Source: FEB-25 sp963822175
GTDB taxonomy: Bacteria; Chloroflexota; Anaerolineae; Anaerolineales; UBA4823
Reading direction: 5' to 3'
Assembly (NCBI GenBank): GCA_963822175.1
Contig: CAWGGJ010000008.1
Coordinates: 992,001-1,056,000 of the forward strand
Length of the DNA: 64,000 bases
The notes beneath the pieces were generated by a model. The model had not been told where the DNA came from. It ran no database searches and saw only the letters and a list, made by a program, of their open reading frames with translations. Positions within the stretch are counted from its first letter, which is position 1, and every line of letters begins with the position of its first letter. The position numbers and the translations under genes are program-made. Below are positions 34,749-44,746 of this stretch, piece by piece.

Positions 34749-35322
34749 GCATCACCCGATCGAAATATTCACCAAAGTGATCAGCGAGTCTCTGGGGGGT
34801 TTCATTTGTCACTACAGCATTGGTTATACCGCACCGCTCGAGGTTTTCTGCCAAATTCCACACCCGCCTTGGATGGATCTCGTTTGCCACCAGAACGCCA
34901 GTGTTTTTCATCAAGGAAGCCAGGTGGGTGGCTTTTCCTCCAGGAGCAGCGGCAAGATCGAGCACCTTCTCGCCCGGTAGAGGTGATAATGCTTCCGCAG
35001 CAGCCATGGCGGAGGGTTCCTGTAAATAATATACCCCAGCAGTGTGGTAAGGATGTTTCCCAGGTGTTATTGACCCGGTTTCCAGTTTTTGGTCATGTAT
35101 GATAAAACCGCAGGAACACCAGGGTATTGGTGAAAGTGAATATGAAGAAATATGGGAGAAATCCTCAGCAGATATCTTTAATGTATTGACCCTTAATCCC
35201 ACCAAAGGTTGCTGTTGCATGCTTGAGACAAACTCATCATACTCATTGCCTAATAACGCAGCCATTTTTGAAAGAAATGCAGGTGGCAGCTCTGTTCGGT
35301 TCTTTTGATGCGCAAATTTCAT
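34525..35322 (-). CDS. rsmF: RsmF-like rRNA methyltransferase, catalytic part (frameshifted)
   Basis: 265 residues. PAFLSKMAALLG at the N-terminus, the AdoMet motif VLDLAAAPGGKATHLA, the catalytic MLDAPCSGEGMFRR and the second cysteine block AYTTCTFSPEENEGV are those of m5C methyltransferases of the RsmB/RsmF group. The frame ends ten residues after EENEGV because of a single extra base. The restored protein would be about 460 residues, the expected size for RsmF. Confidence 0.88.
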   Translation of the reverse strand: MKFAHQKNRTELPPAFLSKMAALLGNEYDEFVSSMQQQPLVGLRVNTLKISAEDFSHISSYSLSPIPWCSCGFIIHDQKLETGSITPGKHPYHTAGVYYLQEPSAMAAAEALSPLPGEKVLDLAAAPGGKATHLASLMKNTGVLVANEIHPRRVWNLAENLERCGITNAVVTNETPQRLADHFGEYFDRVMLDAPCSGEGMFRRGDIARKEWKPDLPSSCAIRQTGIIEQASRMVKAGGYLAYTTCTFSPEENEGVIVGIFAYTP

Positions 35323-35406
35323 AAATAATCAACCATGAATTACCTGGCAAGACAAAATCAATGCGATATATTTCATTCCTAACATTTATGAGGTGTATCA
35401 GTGATT

Positions 35407-36750
35407 CTAGACTGATTTATCCGTGATGGATAATGCTTTATCGAGGATGGCGAATCCCTCTTTCAATTGTTCTTCGGTAATGATCAAGGGTGGGATGATC
35501 AACAAGGTATGCCAATGGCTGTAAATAAACAAGCCATTTTTGAGTAGCTCCTTGCGTAACGCTGTCATTTCTGGGCTACTACTATTCCATGGGGTCATTG
35601 GTTCTTTTGTAACACGATCGCGCACAAGCTCGATGATCCCAAATAGACCGATTGACCTTACTTCACCAACCGAAGGGTGTTGCTCACCAAGATCAGTCAG
35701 GAGCCGATGGAGGATCGGACCCATCTCATGGGTATGCTCTATAAGTCGATCTTCCTTGATTACATTGATATTGGCGATTGCAGCTGCCAATGAAATTGGG
35801 TGGGCGGTATAAGTGAGCCCTCCCTGGTAAACTACATCGTTGAATGCAGCAAAGATCTCCGGTTTCATTGCCACTGCGCCTAACGGAGCATAAGCAGAGG
35901 TTAAACCTTTTGCCATGGTCATTAAATCGGGTACGACATTCCAGTGGTCTATAGCGAACCAGGCACCCGTGCGCCCAAATCCACTCATTACTTCATCTGC
36001 AATAAGCAGGATGTTATATTTATCGCACAGGTCTCGCACACCTTGCATATAGCCTGTTGGTGGAATGATGATTCCATTGGTACCTGTGACGGATTCCAAC
36101 AAGATGGCTGCAATCGTATTGGGTCCTTCGTATTGGATGATCTCTTCCAGGTGATTGAGATAATCCTGGGTGAAATCAGCTTCCGAGATATCAGGATTGG
36201 TGCGATGGAAAGTTGAGCGGTAGCGATACGGATCGAGGAAGTGGACTACCCCGGGCATCAAATTGGGTTCCCAGGGGATGCGCCTTGGGTCACCCGTCAA
36301 TGCCATGGCACCCGCAGAAGCACCATGATAGGAACGATAACGGGCAAGAATCTTATGTTTCCCGCTATAACCGCGTGCCAATTTGACCGCATTTTCATTG
36401 GCATCTGCACCTCCAAGGGTGAACATAAAATGATCCAGGTCTCCAGGCGTAATTTCTGACAATAACTTCCCAAGGATAGCACGTGGTTTTGTAGCCATAC
36501 CTGGAGCAGCGTAAGGTAATGCTTTTGCCTGTTCAATAATTGCATTGATCACACGCTCATCTCCATGGCCAATATTTACACACATGGTCATCGAGTTGAA
36601 GTCAAGGTAGCGTTTTCCGTCCACATCCCAAAAATATACACCCTTGGCGTGTGTAATAGGTATCGGCGCAACCTTGGCTTGAGCAGACCAGGTCCAAAAA
36701 TTATGCTCCAATGCTGTGGATAAAATTTCAGAATCAGGTAGATCAAACAT
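35407..36750 (-). CDS. Class III PLP-dependent aminotransferase
   Basis: 447 residues. YRSYHGASAGAMALTG, the LIADEVMSGFGRTG aspartate that holds the PLP ring nitrogen, and the catalytic lysine in TMAKGLTSAYAPLG are all in place. Sequence likeness is to the taurine/beta-alanine:pyruvate and omega-aminotransferase group. The amino donor cannot be deduced. A CAGAGGT ribosome-binding site lies before the ATG. It is divergent from the EamA transporter gene. Confidence 0.87.
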   Translation of the reverse strand: MFDLPDSEILSTALEHNFWTWSAQAKVAPIPITHAKGVYFWDVDGKRYLDFNSMTMCVNIGHGDERVINAIIEQAKALPYAAPGMATKPRAILGKLLSEITPGDLDHFMFTLGGADANENAVKLARGYSGKHKILARYRSYHGASAGAMALTGDPRRIPWEPNLMPGVVHFLDPYRYRSTFHRTNPDISEADFTQDYLNHLEEIIQYEGPNTIAAILLESVTGTNGIIIPPTGYMQGVRDLCDKYNILLIADEVMSGFGRTGAWFAIDHWNVVPDLMTMAKGLTSAYAPLGAVAMKPEIFAAFNDVVYQGGLTYTAHPISLAAAIANINVIKEDRLIEHTHEMGPILHRLLTDLGEQHPSVGEVRSIGLFGIIELVRDRVTKEPMTPWNSSSPEMTALRKELLKNGLFIYSHWHTLLIIPPLIITEEQLKEGFAILDKALSITDKSV

Positions 36751-36906
36751 AATTACCTCTGGATAATTATCAAATGAATTTTATTCATGATGCAGATAGT
36801 GTAATAGCAGCATGGTTTTGGGTCAAGACCCATCGAGAATAATTCCAGGCGTCAGGTACCAATTCGAAGCAGATATGAATTACGTCCGGCGTTATAATCC
36901 TTACTC

Positions 36907-37791
36907 ATGGAAAGGAAGAGGGTTATCGCTTATATTGAGGTTAGTTTCGCTGTGATCGTTTGGGGGGCATCGTTTATAGCTACCAAACTGGCATTAAGAG
37001 ATCTGGCACCGGTCACGGTTGTATGGTTACGCTTTGCAATCGGAGTATTCATCCTCGGCATTGCCACCATGTTAAGGCATCAATTCGAATTCCCCCAAAA
37101 AAAGGAGTTGCTATATTTTGCGCTTCTAGGATTTTTAGGAATTACCTTCCACCAGTGGCTGCAATCGACTGGTTTGGTCACTGCTCAAGCTTCAACCACT
37201 GCCTGGATCGTTGCAACCACACCCATTTTTATCGCTATCCTTAGCTGGATATTTTTGCGTGAAAAGATAAACTGGATCCAGATCATTGGTATTATCCTGG
37301 CCGCTATAGGTGTTATTCTGGTTGTCAGCAAGGGTGATTTTCCCGCACTTATAAATAATCACTTTGGTGAGCCTGGAGATATCTTGATCATGATCAGCGC
37401 TCTCAATTGGGCGGTTTTTTCCATCCTTTCAGCCCGAGGGCTTCAGAAACACCCTGCTACGCAAATGATGTTTTTTGTAATGCTGATCGGATGGTTGTTT
37501 ACTTCGGTTCTTTTCTTTAACAATCGGAATGTTGCCGATATCAAGAATTTAACCTGGACCAGCTTGTTGAGCATCGGTTTTCTGGGAATATTTTGTTCTG
37601 GATTAGCCTATATAGCCTGGTATGACGGACTCAAAGCAGTACCTGCGACGCAGATAGGCGCGTTTCTTTACCTGGAACCCTTAGTAGCAGTTTTTGTTGC
37701 CTGGTTGGTTTTAGGAGAATACATGCTAAGCATAACCCTGTTAGGAGGTGTAATCATTTTATTAGGGGTTAGAATGGTGCAGAAATCCTGA
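36907..37791 (+). CDS. EamA/DMT-family permease
   Basis: 294 residues with ten predicted membrane spans in two homologous EamA halves (~8-140 and ~158-290). FAVIVWGASFIATKLAL and WLRFAIGVFILG are typical of the first half, and AYIAWYDGLKAVPATQIGAF of the second. It is probably an exporter of a small metabolite. It is divergently transcribed from the aminotransferase, but a functional link is only a guess. Confidence 0.86.
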   Translation: MERKRVIAYIEVSFAVIVWGASFIATKLALRDLAPVTVVWLRFAIGVFILGIATMLRHQFEFPQKKELLYFALLGFLGITFHQWLQSTGLVTAQASTTAWIVATTPIFIAILSWIFLREKINWIQIIGIILAAIGVILVVSKGDFPALINNHFGEPGDILIMISALNWAVFSILSARGLQKHPATQMMFFVMLIGWLFTSVLFFNNRNVADIKNLTWTSLLSIGFLGIFCSGLAYIAWYDGLKAVPATQIGAFLYLEPLVAVFVAWLVLGEYMLSITLLGGVIILLGVRMVQKS

Positions 37792-37821
37792 GAATCTATT
37801 ATTTATTTTTATAATCAAGTT

Positions 37822-37850
37822 TTGACTTTCCTTGCAGTTTAAAGTAAACT
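37822..37850 (+). promoter_or_regulatory. Sigma70-type promoter for the ABC exporter operon
   Basis: TTGACT at 37822-37827 and TAAACT at 37845-37850 are separated by 17 bp. Transcription would start near 37857, leaving a leader of about 35 nt containing GGAG at 37878. Confidence 0.6.
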
Positions 37851-37892
37851 ATTGAACTGTTTATAGGATTGATGTTTGGAGTGTGATTGTTG

Positions 37893-39731
37893 ATGAAAAG
37901 AGCGCCAGCTCAAGAGTATGATTTTAGCCAGGCATTTACCCCAAACCGGATCAAGGGTTTGTGGCGAATGATGACTGGATTTAAATTGCATTACATTGTA
38001 GCAACGATTTGCCTTGCCATCGCTGCTCTGGCGAAGACTGCAACTTTCCTACTGCTACGCTATTTTGTTGATGATGTTCTTGATCAGGCAAATTACAGCC
38101 TCGGTGGAAATTTGAACCGAACCCTGATTATTGTTGCATTTGGTTTTGTGTGTTTGGCGGCAATAGAAGGAAGTTTTACCTATTTTTCTGGAAGGCTTGC
38201 CTCCTACACTGCTGAGGGGATTACCCGTAGGCTTAGAAATTATCTTTATGATCATATACAAAGGTTAGATTTTTCTTACCATGATAAAACTCCCACAGGC
38301 GAGTTGATTGAGAGATGTACTTCCGATGTTGATGCATTACGCCGTTTTTACAGTGACCAAGCGATTGCAGTGGGCAGGATAATTCTACTTTTTGTAATAA
38401 ATTTCGTTGCCATTTTGAATTTAGATATAAAACTAGCATTTATTTCTATTGTTGTTGTACCAATCATCATTATGACATCCATATGGTTTTTTAAACGAGT
38501 AACCAAAGCATATGAATTTTATCAGGAACAGGAAGCAGTGCTTTCTACGACGCTCCAAGAAAATTTAGCAGGCGTACGTGTTGTAAAAGCTTTCGCCAGG
38601 CAAGAATATGAGATGAATAAGTTTAATATAGAGAATTGGGAGAAGTATATACGTGGTCGAAAATTAATGATTATGCACTCTTTTTTCTGGCCGGTCTCGG
38701 ATATCGCGTGCAGTTTTCAATTATTATTCGGCTATTTGTTTGCAGGAACTATGGCAATAAACGGTGAAATTACTGTAGGTACTTACATGGCATATGCTGG
38801 GTTGGTTGGATGGTTGATATGGCCGATGCGAAATCTTGGCAGATTAATCGTCCAAACATCAACGGGCTTGGTTTCATATGGGCGTGTAATGGAAATCATC
38901 AAGCAAAAGCGCGAACCATTAACTGAAGGGAATTACAAACCAACCAAACCCATTGAAGGTGAACTCATATTTAATCAGGTAGGATTTGCTTATGAAGATA
39001 ACCCACCAGTCCTGGCTGATATCAGCTTTAGCTGTAAACCAGGCCAGGTGGTAGCTTTATTGGGTTCTACTGGATCTGGTAAAACGACTCTGGTGAATTT
39101 ACTTCCTCGTTTTTATGATTACACCACAGGCAGTATAAAACTGGATGGGGTGGAATTGAACGAGTATCCCCGGGAATATCTGCGAAGCCAGGTTGGAATC
39201 GTTGATCAAGAGCCATTCCTGTTTTCACGCTCCATTCGCGAAAACATTACTTACGGCATGGGCCGCGATGTTCCACAATCTGAAGTGGAGGAAGCGGCAT
39301 CCTCAGCAGCCATTCACCAGGTGATCCTTACCTTTCCCGATGAATACGATACCCTGGTGGGTGAAAAAGGTGTAACCCTTTCGGGCGGTCAAAAGCAAAG
39401 GGTAACTATTGCACGGACGATCTTGAAGGATTCCCATTTACTCATCCTGGATGATTCCACATCATCAGTGGATACAGAAACAGAGGCTTGCATTCGTGAG
39501 TCTCTGATGGAAATAACCCCAAAAAGGACAACATTTATCATTGCTCATCGTATTCAAAGCGTGATGAATGCAGATTTAATTCTGGTGATGGATAAAGGAA
39601 GGATCATCCAAAAAGGAACGCATGAGCAGCTTTTTATACAGGAAGGTATGTATCGAAATATATACGATCTCCAGACACGTATCGATGATGAGTTGGAGCT
39701 AGAAATTTCACATGGCATGTCGAAAGAGTAA
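37893..39731 (+). CDS. ABC exporter half-transporter, degenerate-site subunit
   Basis: About 612 residues: six membrane spans (~25-330) then an ATP-binding domain. Walker A is GSTGSGKT (~391), the signature is the canonical LSGGQKQR (~496), and Walker B is LLILDDST, with Asp instead of the catalytic Glu. The H-loop histidine is present (IIAHRI). Paired with the next gene this is the arrangement of heterodimeric exporters such as TM287/288 or BmrCD. The frame opens at TTG 37887, 5 bp after GGAG; I list the ATG at 37893. Substrate unknown. Confidence 0.88.
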   Translation: MKRAPAQEYDFSQAFTPNRIKGLWRMMTGFKLHYIVATICLAIAALAKTATFLLLRYFVDDVLDQANYSLGGNLNRTLIIVAFGFVCLAAIEGSFTYFSGRLASYTAEGITRRLRNYLYDHIQRLDFSYHDKTPTGELIERCTSDVDALRRFYSDQAIAVGRIILLFVINFVAILNLDIKLAFISIVVVPIIIMTSIWFFKRVTKAYEFYQEQEAVLSTTLQENLAGVRVVKAFARQEYEMNKFNIENWEKYIRGRKLMIMHSFFWPVSDIACSFQLLFGYLFAGTMAINGEITVGTYMAYAGLVGWLIWPMRNLGRLIVQTSTGLVSYGRVMEIIKQKREPLTEGNYKPTKPIEGELIFNQVGFAYEDNPPVLADISFSCKPGQVVALLGSTGSGKTTLVNLLPRFYDYTTGSIKLDGVELNEYPREYLRSQVGIVDQEPFLFSRSIRENITYGMGRDVPQSEVEEAASSAAIHQVILTFPDEYDTLVGEKGVTLSGGQKQRVTIARTILKDSHLLILDDSTSSVDTETEACIRESLMEITPKRTTFIIAHRIQSVMNADLILVMDKGRIIQKGTHEQLFIQEGMYRNIYDLQTRIDDELELEISHGMSKE

Positions 39732-39734
39732 AAA

Positions 39735-41561
39735 GTGGCAGATATTGAGCTAGAGGAAGATGAATATACCAGTCAGATAACAGGTGCAACCTTTCGTCGT
39801 ATCGTGGGACTCACCAAACCTCATCGGCGATGGGTTTTTGGATTCTGGCTCACGATTGCATTCACCTCAATTCTGGATGCTTTTTTTACATATTTGAACA
39901 AGGGGATTATTGATCAAGGGATCGTTGCACAGGACCAGCAAGCATTAATTCGTATCTTGATGCTCTATGGTGGTCTCATTCTGGTCCAATCCGGGTTTGT
40001 ATTTACTTTTATTTATTTGTCAGGTGTTTTGGGAGAGCGTATTCAATACGACTTACGAAAGTCGATGTTCAACCACTTACAGGACCTGTCATTGGCATTT
40101 TACAGCCAAACATCGGTTGGCAGGCTGATGGCACGGGTTACATCTGACTCGGGACGTGTGTCGGAGCTGGTCACCTGGGGATTAGTTGATACTACCTGGG
40201 CAGTTATGAATATCATCACTTCAATGATTTTCATGATGATCATCAATTGGAGGCTGGCGTTAATTGTGTTACTGGCAGTACCCATCCTGCTTGTTATCGC
40301 AGTCCAGTTCCGCAAGCGGATATTGGTAGAATTTCGTAAGTCGCGCAAAGCAAATTCCAAAATTACCGGGTCATACAATGAGAATATTAGTGGTGTGAGA
40401 GTAGTTAAAGCATTGGGGAGAGAATCTGAAAATCTAAAAGAATTTAGTATTCTAACCAATGAAATGTACGCTTCCAGCTACCATGCTGCCTGGCTTTCAG
40501 CTTTGTTCCTTCCCACCGTGCAGATCATCTCTGCTGTTGCGTTAGGATTTATCGTCTGGTATGGTGGTTTACAAGCCAATCTTGGGATTATGACCATTGG
40601 AGGAATTCAGGCATTTGTGAGTTACCTGACCTTTATGATGTGGCCAATCCAGGACCTGGCACGCGTTTACGCAGAAATGCAACACTCCATAGCTTCAGCT
40701 GAGCGCATTTTTACCTTACTTGATTCACCTCCGGAAGTGTTCGATCGCCCAGGTGCAATTGATCCGCAAACGATCAAGGGAACCATAGAATTTGACCATG
40801 TCTACTTTACCTATGAGGATGGTAAGCCAGTACTTACAGATTTTTCTTTGAGGGTAGAACCGGGAGAAATGATAGCCTTAGTTGGACCAACCGGTGGAGG
40901 AAAAAGCACGATCGTCAACTTGTTATGTCGGTTTTACGAACCCAGGCGTGGGATTATCAGAATTGATGGAAGAGATTACACAGAATTCACCTTACATGGT
41001 ATCCAATCTCGGATAGGTATAGTTTTGCAAACCCCTCACTTATTTTCAGGAACGGTCAGGGAGAATATTCGTTATGGATGTTTAAATGCTTCAGATGATG
41101 ATGTTGAGGCAGCTTCCAAACTTGCAGGGGCGCATGATTTCATTCTAAATTTTGAAAAAAAGTACGAACAAGATGTAGGCGAAGGGGGAAACCTGCTCTC
41201 GGTTGGACAAAAGCAATTAATAAGTATTGCCAGGGCAATATTAGCAGAACCTGATATTTTCATAATGGATGAAGCAACCAGCTCGGTGGATACCCTGACA
41301 GAAGCACTCATTCAGCGCGGTATGGAAAACCTGATGCAGGGCAGAACAAGCTTTATCATTGCACATCGATTATCCACTATCAAGCGAGCAAACCGGATTA
41401 TTGTCATCGAAGATGGCAGCATCACAGAAATCGGAACCCATGCAGAGTTGTTGCGTGCACATGGACATTATTATCGCCTATATACTCAGCAATTCCGCCA
41501 GGAGTTAGAGCAAGAATATGATGCTATGCTCAGTCGTGCATCACCCCAACCAGCGGAATAA
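39735..41561 (+). CDS. ABC exporter half-transporter, catalytic-Glu subunit
   Basis: 608 residues beginning with GTG, 3 bp after the previous stop. Six membrane spans are followed by Walker A GPTGGGKS (~384), a degenerate signature LSVGQKQL (~488) and Walker B IFIMDEAT with the catalytic Glu. The IIAHRL H-loop is intact. The degenerate signature here and the Asp in the partner combine into one inactive ATP site, leaving one consensus site built from this Walker B and the partner's LSGGQ. The two proteins therefore should form an obligate heterodimer. Confidence 0.89.
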   Translation: MADIELEEDEYTSQITGATFRRIVGLTKPHRRWVFGFWLTIAFTSILDAFFTYLNKGIIDQGIVAQDQQALIRILMLYGGLILVQSGFVFTFIYLSGVLGERIQYDLRKSMFNHLQDLSLAFYSQTSVGRLMARVTSDSGRVSELVTWGLVDTTWAVMNIITSMIFMMIINWRLALIVLLAVPILLVIAVQFRKRILVEFRKSRKANSKITGSYNENISGVRVVKALGRESENLKEFSILTNEMYASSYHAAWLSALFLPTVQIISAVALGFIVWYGGLQANLGIMTIGGIQAFVSYLTFMMWPIQDLARVYAEMQHSIASAERIFTLLDSPPEVFDRPGAIDPQTIKGTIEFDHVYFTYEDGKPVLTDFSLRVEPGEMIALVGPTGGGKSTIVNLLCRFYEPRRGIIRIDGRDYTEFTLHGIQSRIGIVLQTPHLFSGTVRENIRYGCLNASDDDVEAASKLAGAHDFILNFEKKYEQDVGEGGNLLSVGQKQLISIARAILAEPDIFIMDEATSSVDTLTEALIQRGMENLMQGRTSFIIAHRLSTIKRANRIIVIEDGSITEIGTHAELLRAHGHYYRLYTQQFRQELEQEYDAMLSRASPQPAE

Positions 41562-41632
41562 GGCATTTACATGTCTTCTGCTTAAAATTCCTGCCTTCCA
41601 ATATAAAATGGTTGTCTCATATGCTTGCAGAG

Positions 41633-41638
41633 TATAAT
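41633..41638 (+). promoter_or_regulatory. -10 box candidate for the second molybdenum-hydroxylase block
   Basis: A perfect TATAAT. The best -35 (TTGTCT at 41612-41617) is only 15 bp away, so the match is imperfect. It would give a leader of about 40 nt before the ATG at 41686. Confidence 0.4.
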
Positions 41639-41685
41639 ATTTATACAAGCAATCAAAATATCATGATGCACTCATGGAGTTAATT

Positions 41686-43875
41686 ATGACGGTAATAGGC
41701 AAACCTATTCAACGTGTGGATGCACTGGGTAAAGTAACCGGAGAAACAAGATACCCGGGTGATATCAATCTGCCTGATCAGGCATATATGAAGATTTTAT
41801 TTGCTTCCCGACCACATGCAATCATACGTTCGATAGACACTACTCAAGCAGATGCGTTACCAGGAGTTATTGCTACTTTCACCGCCAAGGATGTTCCTGT
41901 CAATGAGTATGGCTTGATCATGAACGATCAGCCAGTATTATGTGGACCGGGGTCAAATAAACCATTTGCAGATCGAGTCCGTTTTATTGGGGACCAGGTG
42001 GCACTTGTAATTGCAGAGACTGAAGAAATTGCTACACGCGGGCGCGATTTGATCAAGGTTGAATATGAAGAATTACCGATCGTCACTGATATGGAAGCTG
42101 CCATGGATGATGATGGAACATTAATTCATCCAGACAGAGGATCGAATATATTTTGCCATTATCGCATCCGCAAAGGTGACGTTGATACAGCATTTGCTAA
42201 TGCCGATGTAATTATTGAAGGGGAATACCGAACCCCCAGCCAGGAACATGCATATTTACAACCTGAAGCTGGACTTGGATATATTGACGAGGAAGGTCGA
42301 GTTACTGTACAGGTGGCAGGTCAATGGACACACGAAGATCAGCAACAAATAGCTCATGCAATAAACTTGCCATTGGACGCTGTTCGTGTGATCTATCCCG
42401 CTATTGGGGGAGCATTTGGCGGGCGAGAGGATATGTCGGTACAGATCGTATTAGCCCTGGCTGCATTGAGATTACAACAGCGAGGAATTATGCGACCTGT
42501 TAAGATTATCTGGAGTCGCGAAGAATCGATCATAGGACACCATAAGCGACATCCATATATCTTGAGAACCCGCTGGGGTGCAAAAAAGAATGGGAAATTG
42601 CTCGCAGCAGAAGTTGAGGTTATTGCTGATGGTGGGGCTTATGCGTATACATCAACAAAGGTACTGGGTAATGCCACCTTGATGTGCACAGGTCCGTATG
42701 AGATCCCTAATGTAAAAGTTGATTCTTACGCGGTCTACACCAATAACCTGCCCAATGGTGCCTTTAGAGGTTTCGGTGGTCCACAGGGTGCATTTGAAGC
42801 GGAAACCCAAATGAATCGCCTGGCGGAAAAGTTAAATATTGATCCAATTGAGATGCGACGCATCAATGTACTTAAAGAAGGTGCTCTATTATCTGTTGGC
42901 ACCCCGCTTCCCAAAGGGGTGACGATTGGTTTGGTGGTGGAAAAATGCAAGGAAGAAATGAGGCAATCAACTATAGCTCATCAACCATCCAGTGATCCTC
43001 ATTTACTGCGTGGTACAGGCTTCAGTTGTGCATTTAAAAATGTTGGTTTTTCGTTTGGTGCTCCAGAACAATCCACAGCAATTATCGAGATCCATGGCGA
43101 TGCTGAGATCGATCATGTCGTACTTCGTCATGCAGGGGCTGATGTTGGCCAGGGTGCACACACGGTAATGATGCAAATTGCAGCAGAGACATTGGGAGTT
43201 CCAATTGAAAAAATCCACCTTATCGTATCCGATACAGCAGCTACTCCTGATTCTGGGAGTGCTTCAGCATCACGGATGACGTTTATGGCAGGAAATTCAA
43301 TTAAAGGGGCATGTTTACAGGCATTAGAGAAGTGGGAGGCAGAAGAACGCCCTGCCAAAGTGACCTATCAATATAAACCACCTCGAACAACTCCCTTTGA
43401 TCCACAGACGGGAAAATCAGAACCAAATTTTGCCTATGGATACGTTGCCCAGGGTGTGACAGTAGAAGTAGATATCGAAACAGGAAAAATAAAAATATTA
43501 GAAGTCATTTCGGTTAATGATGTCGGAAAAGCGGTTAATCCTATTTTGGTACAAGGTCAGATTGAAGGTGCTGTGGTGCAAGCCTCAGGATATGCGATCC
43601 TGGAGAATTTTATCCAGCGTGATGGTTTTGTTTTAACCCCTCAACTGTCGAATTATCTCATCCCGACTGTCCAGGATGTGCCTGATCAGGTAAGGTCGGT
43701 GGTGATGGAGTACGCGGATCCGTTAGGACCGTATGGTGCCCGTGGGATGGGCGAAATGCCATTCTTACCGCTTGCACCGGCGATAATCGACGCTGTTCAT
43801 CAAGCAACAGGAGTGTGGTTTTATGAATTTCCATTGACACCGGAACGTGTTTTGAAAGGTTTGGGCAGGCTATGA
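41686..43875 (+). CDS. Molybdenum hydroxylase, Mo-binding subunit
   Basis: About 729 residues. IGKPIQRVDALGKVTGETRY is a typical CoxL/XdhB-like start, followed by GGAFGGRED, AFRGFGGPQGAFEAE, GADVGQGAHTVMMQIAAETLG and GPYGARGMGEMP with the catalytic glutamate. AFRGFG in place of AYRCSFR rules out form I CO dehydrogenase. The frame opens at 41674, but GGAG at 41676-41679 has ideal spacing to the ATG at 41686. It lacks FeS and FAD domains, which the FAD-FeS fusion at 30226 could provide. It overlaps the yqeB-like gene by 4 bp. Confidence 0.9.
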   Translation: MTVIGKPIQRVDALGKVTGETRYPGDINLPDQAYMKILFASRPHAIIRSIDTTQADALPGVIATFTAKDVPVNEYGLIMNDQPVLCGPGSNKPFADRVRFIGDQVALVIAETEEIATRGRDLIKVEYEELPIVTDMEAAMDDDGTLIHPDRGSNIFCHYRIRKGDVDTAFANADVIIEGEYRTPSQEHAYLQPEAGLGYIDEEGRVTVQVAGQWTHEDQQQIAHAINLPLDAVRVIYPAIGGAFGGREDMSVQIVLALAALRLQQRGIMRPVKIIWSREESIIGHHKRHPYILRTRWGAKKNGKLLAAEVEVIADGGAYAYTSTKVLGNATLMCTGPYEIPNVKVDSYAVYTNNLPNGAFRGFGGPQGAFEAETQMNRLAEKLNIDPIEMRRINVLKEGALLSVGTPLPKGVTIGLVVEKCKEEMRQSTIAHQPSSDPHLLRGTGFSCAFKNVGFSFGAPEQSTAIIEIHGDAEIDHVVLRHAGADVGQGAHTVMMQIAAETLGVPIEKIHLIVSDTAATPDSGSASASRMTFMAGNSIKGACLQALEKWEAEERPAKVTYQYKPPRTTPFDPQTGKSEPNFAYGYVAQGVTVEVDIETGKIKILEVISVNDVGKAVNPILVQGQIEGAVVQASGYAILENFIQRDGFVLTPQLSNYLIPTVQDVPDQVRSVVMEYADPLGPYGARGMGEMPFLPLAPAIIDAVHQATGVWFYEFPLTPERVLKGLGRL

Positions 43876-44684
43876 TAGTTCTTATACGCGGGGGTGGTGA
43901 CCTGGCATCTGGAGTGGCTTTACGTTTACATCACGCCGGGTTCAAGATTGTTATGACTGAGCTGGCAAAGCCGCTTACCGTCAGGCGATTGGCTAGTTTT
44001 GGAGAAGCAATTTTTACTGGCGAAACAACCATAGAAGGTATCACGGCAAAACGCGTCAATGATATCGATGATCCACTACGGATATTACAGCTTTTATCTA
44101 AAGAACGGATTCCTGTATTGGCGGATCCTGAGGGAAAATCCATCCAATCAATCCATCCAACTGTTATCGTTGATGCACGAATGTTAAAATCTGCCCCCGA
44201 AGCCCTCAGGCACACCGCCAAGCTATATATCGGATTAGGGCCAGGATTTATCGGTGGAACAAATTGCCATGCGGTAGTTGAGACCCAACGTGGTCCATGG
44301 TTGGGTAGGGTATTGTGGGATAGCCCAGCCGCAACCGATAGCGGTGTCCCGGAGGTGGTCGGGAATAGACAATCCGAAAGGGTATTGTATGCCTCCAATG
44401 ATGGACATCTGCTACCTTTCAAGGTTATTGGGGATTTGATTCAAGAGGGTGAGGCTGTCGCTGAGATCAATGGACAGCCGGTGATTGCACCATTTGCAGG
44501 AATGCTGCGAGGTTTAATTCATCCATCTGTTGATCTATCCTCCGGAATGAAAATTGGTGATCTTGATCCGCGTAATAATCCAGAATTATGCACCCATGTA
44601 TCCGACAAAGCGCTTGCGATAGGTGGGGGAGTACTTGAAGCTATCCTATCCAAACCCGAGCTAAGACCGTTTTTATGGAAATAA
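43872..44684 (+). CDS. yqeB: YqeB-type selenium-dependent molybdenum hydroxylase maturation protein
   Basis: 270 residues. IRGGGDLASGVALRLHHAGF at the N-terminus and LYIGLGPGFIGGTNCHAVVET near the middle are the marks of the EF2563/YqeB family. The family co-occurs with labile-selenium molybdenum hydroxylases and selD; its exact reaction is not established. The 4-bp overlap with the Mo subunit and the adjoining YqeC and MocA genes support the assignment. Confidence 0.88.
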   Translation: MIVLIRGGGDLASGVALRLHHAGFKIVMTELAKPLTVRRLASFGEAIFTGETTIEGITAKRVNDIDDPLRILQLLSKERIPVLADPEGKSIQSIHPTVIVDARMLKSAPEALRHTAKLYIGLGPGFIGGTNCHAVVETQRGPWLGRVLWDSPAATDSGVPEVVGNRQSERVLYASNDGHLLPFKVIGDLIQEGEAVAEINGQPVIAPFAGMLRGLIHPSVDLSSGMKIGDLDPRNNPELCTHVSDKALAIGGGVLEAILSKPELRPFLWK

Positions 44685-44746
44685 GACCTTTATAGTGATG
44701 AAAACGGTCGTTTTACTGAATTTATACCGTAAATCAGTTAGAAGCC

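Noticed and set aside
25002..43875. Carbon monoxide dehydrogenase (coxMSL)
   Set aside because: The active-site loop reads AYRGYG and AFRGFG, not AYRCSFR, so form I CODH is not supported. Other molybdenum hydroxylases fit better.
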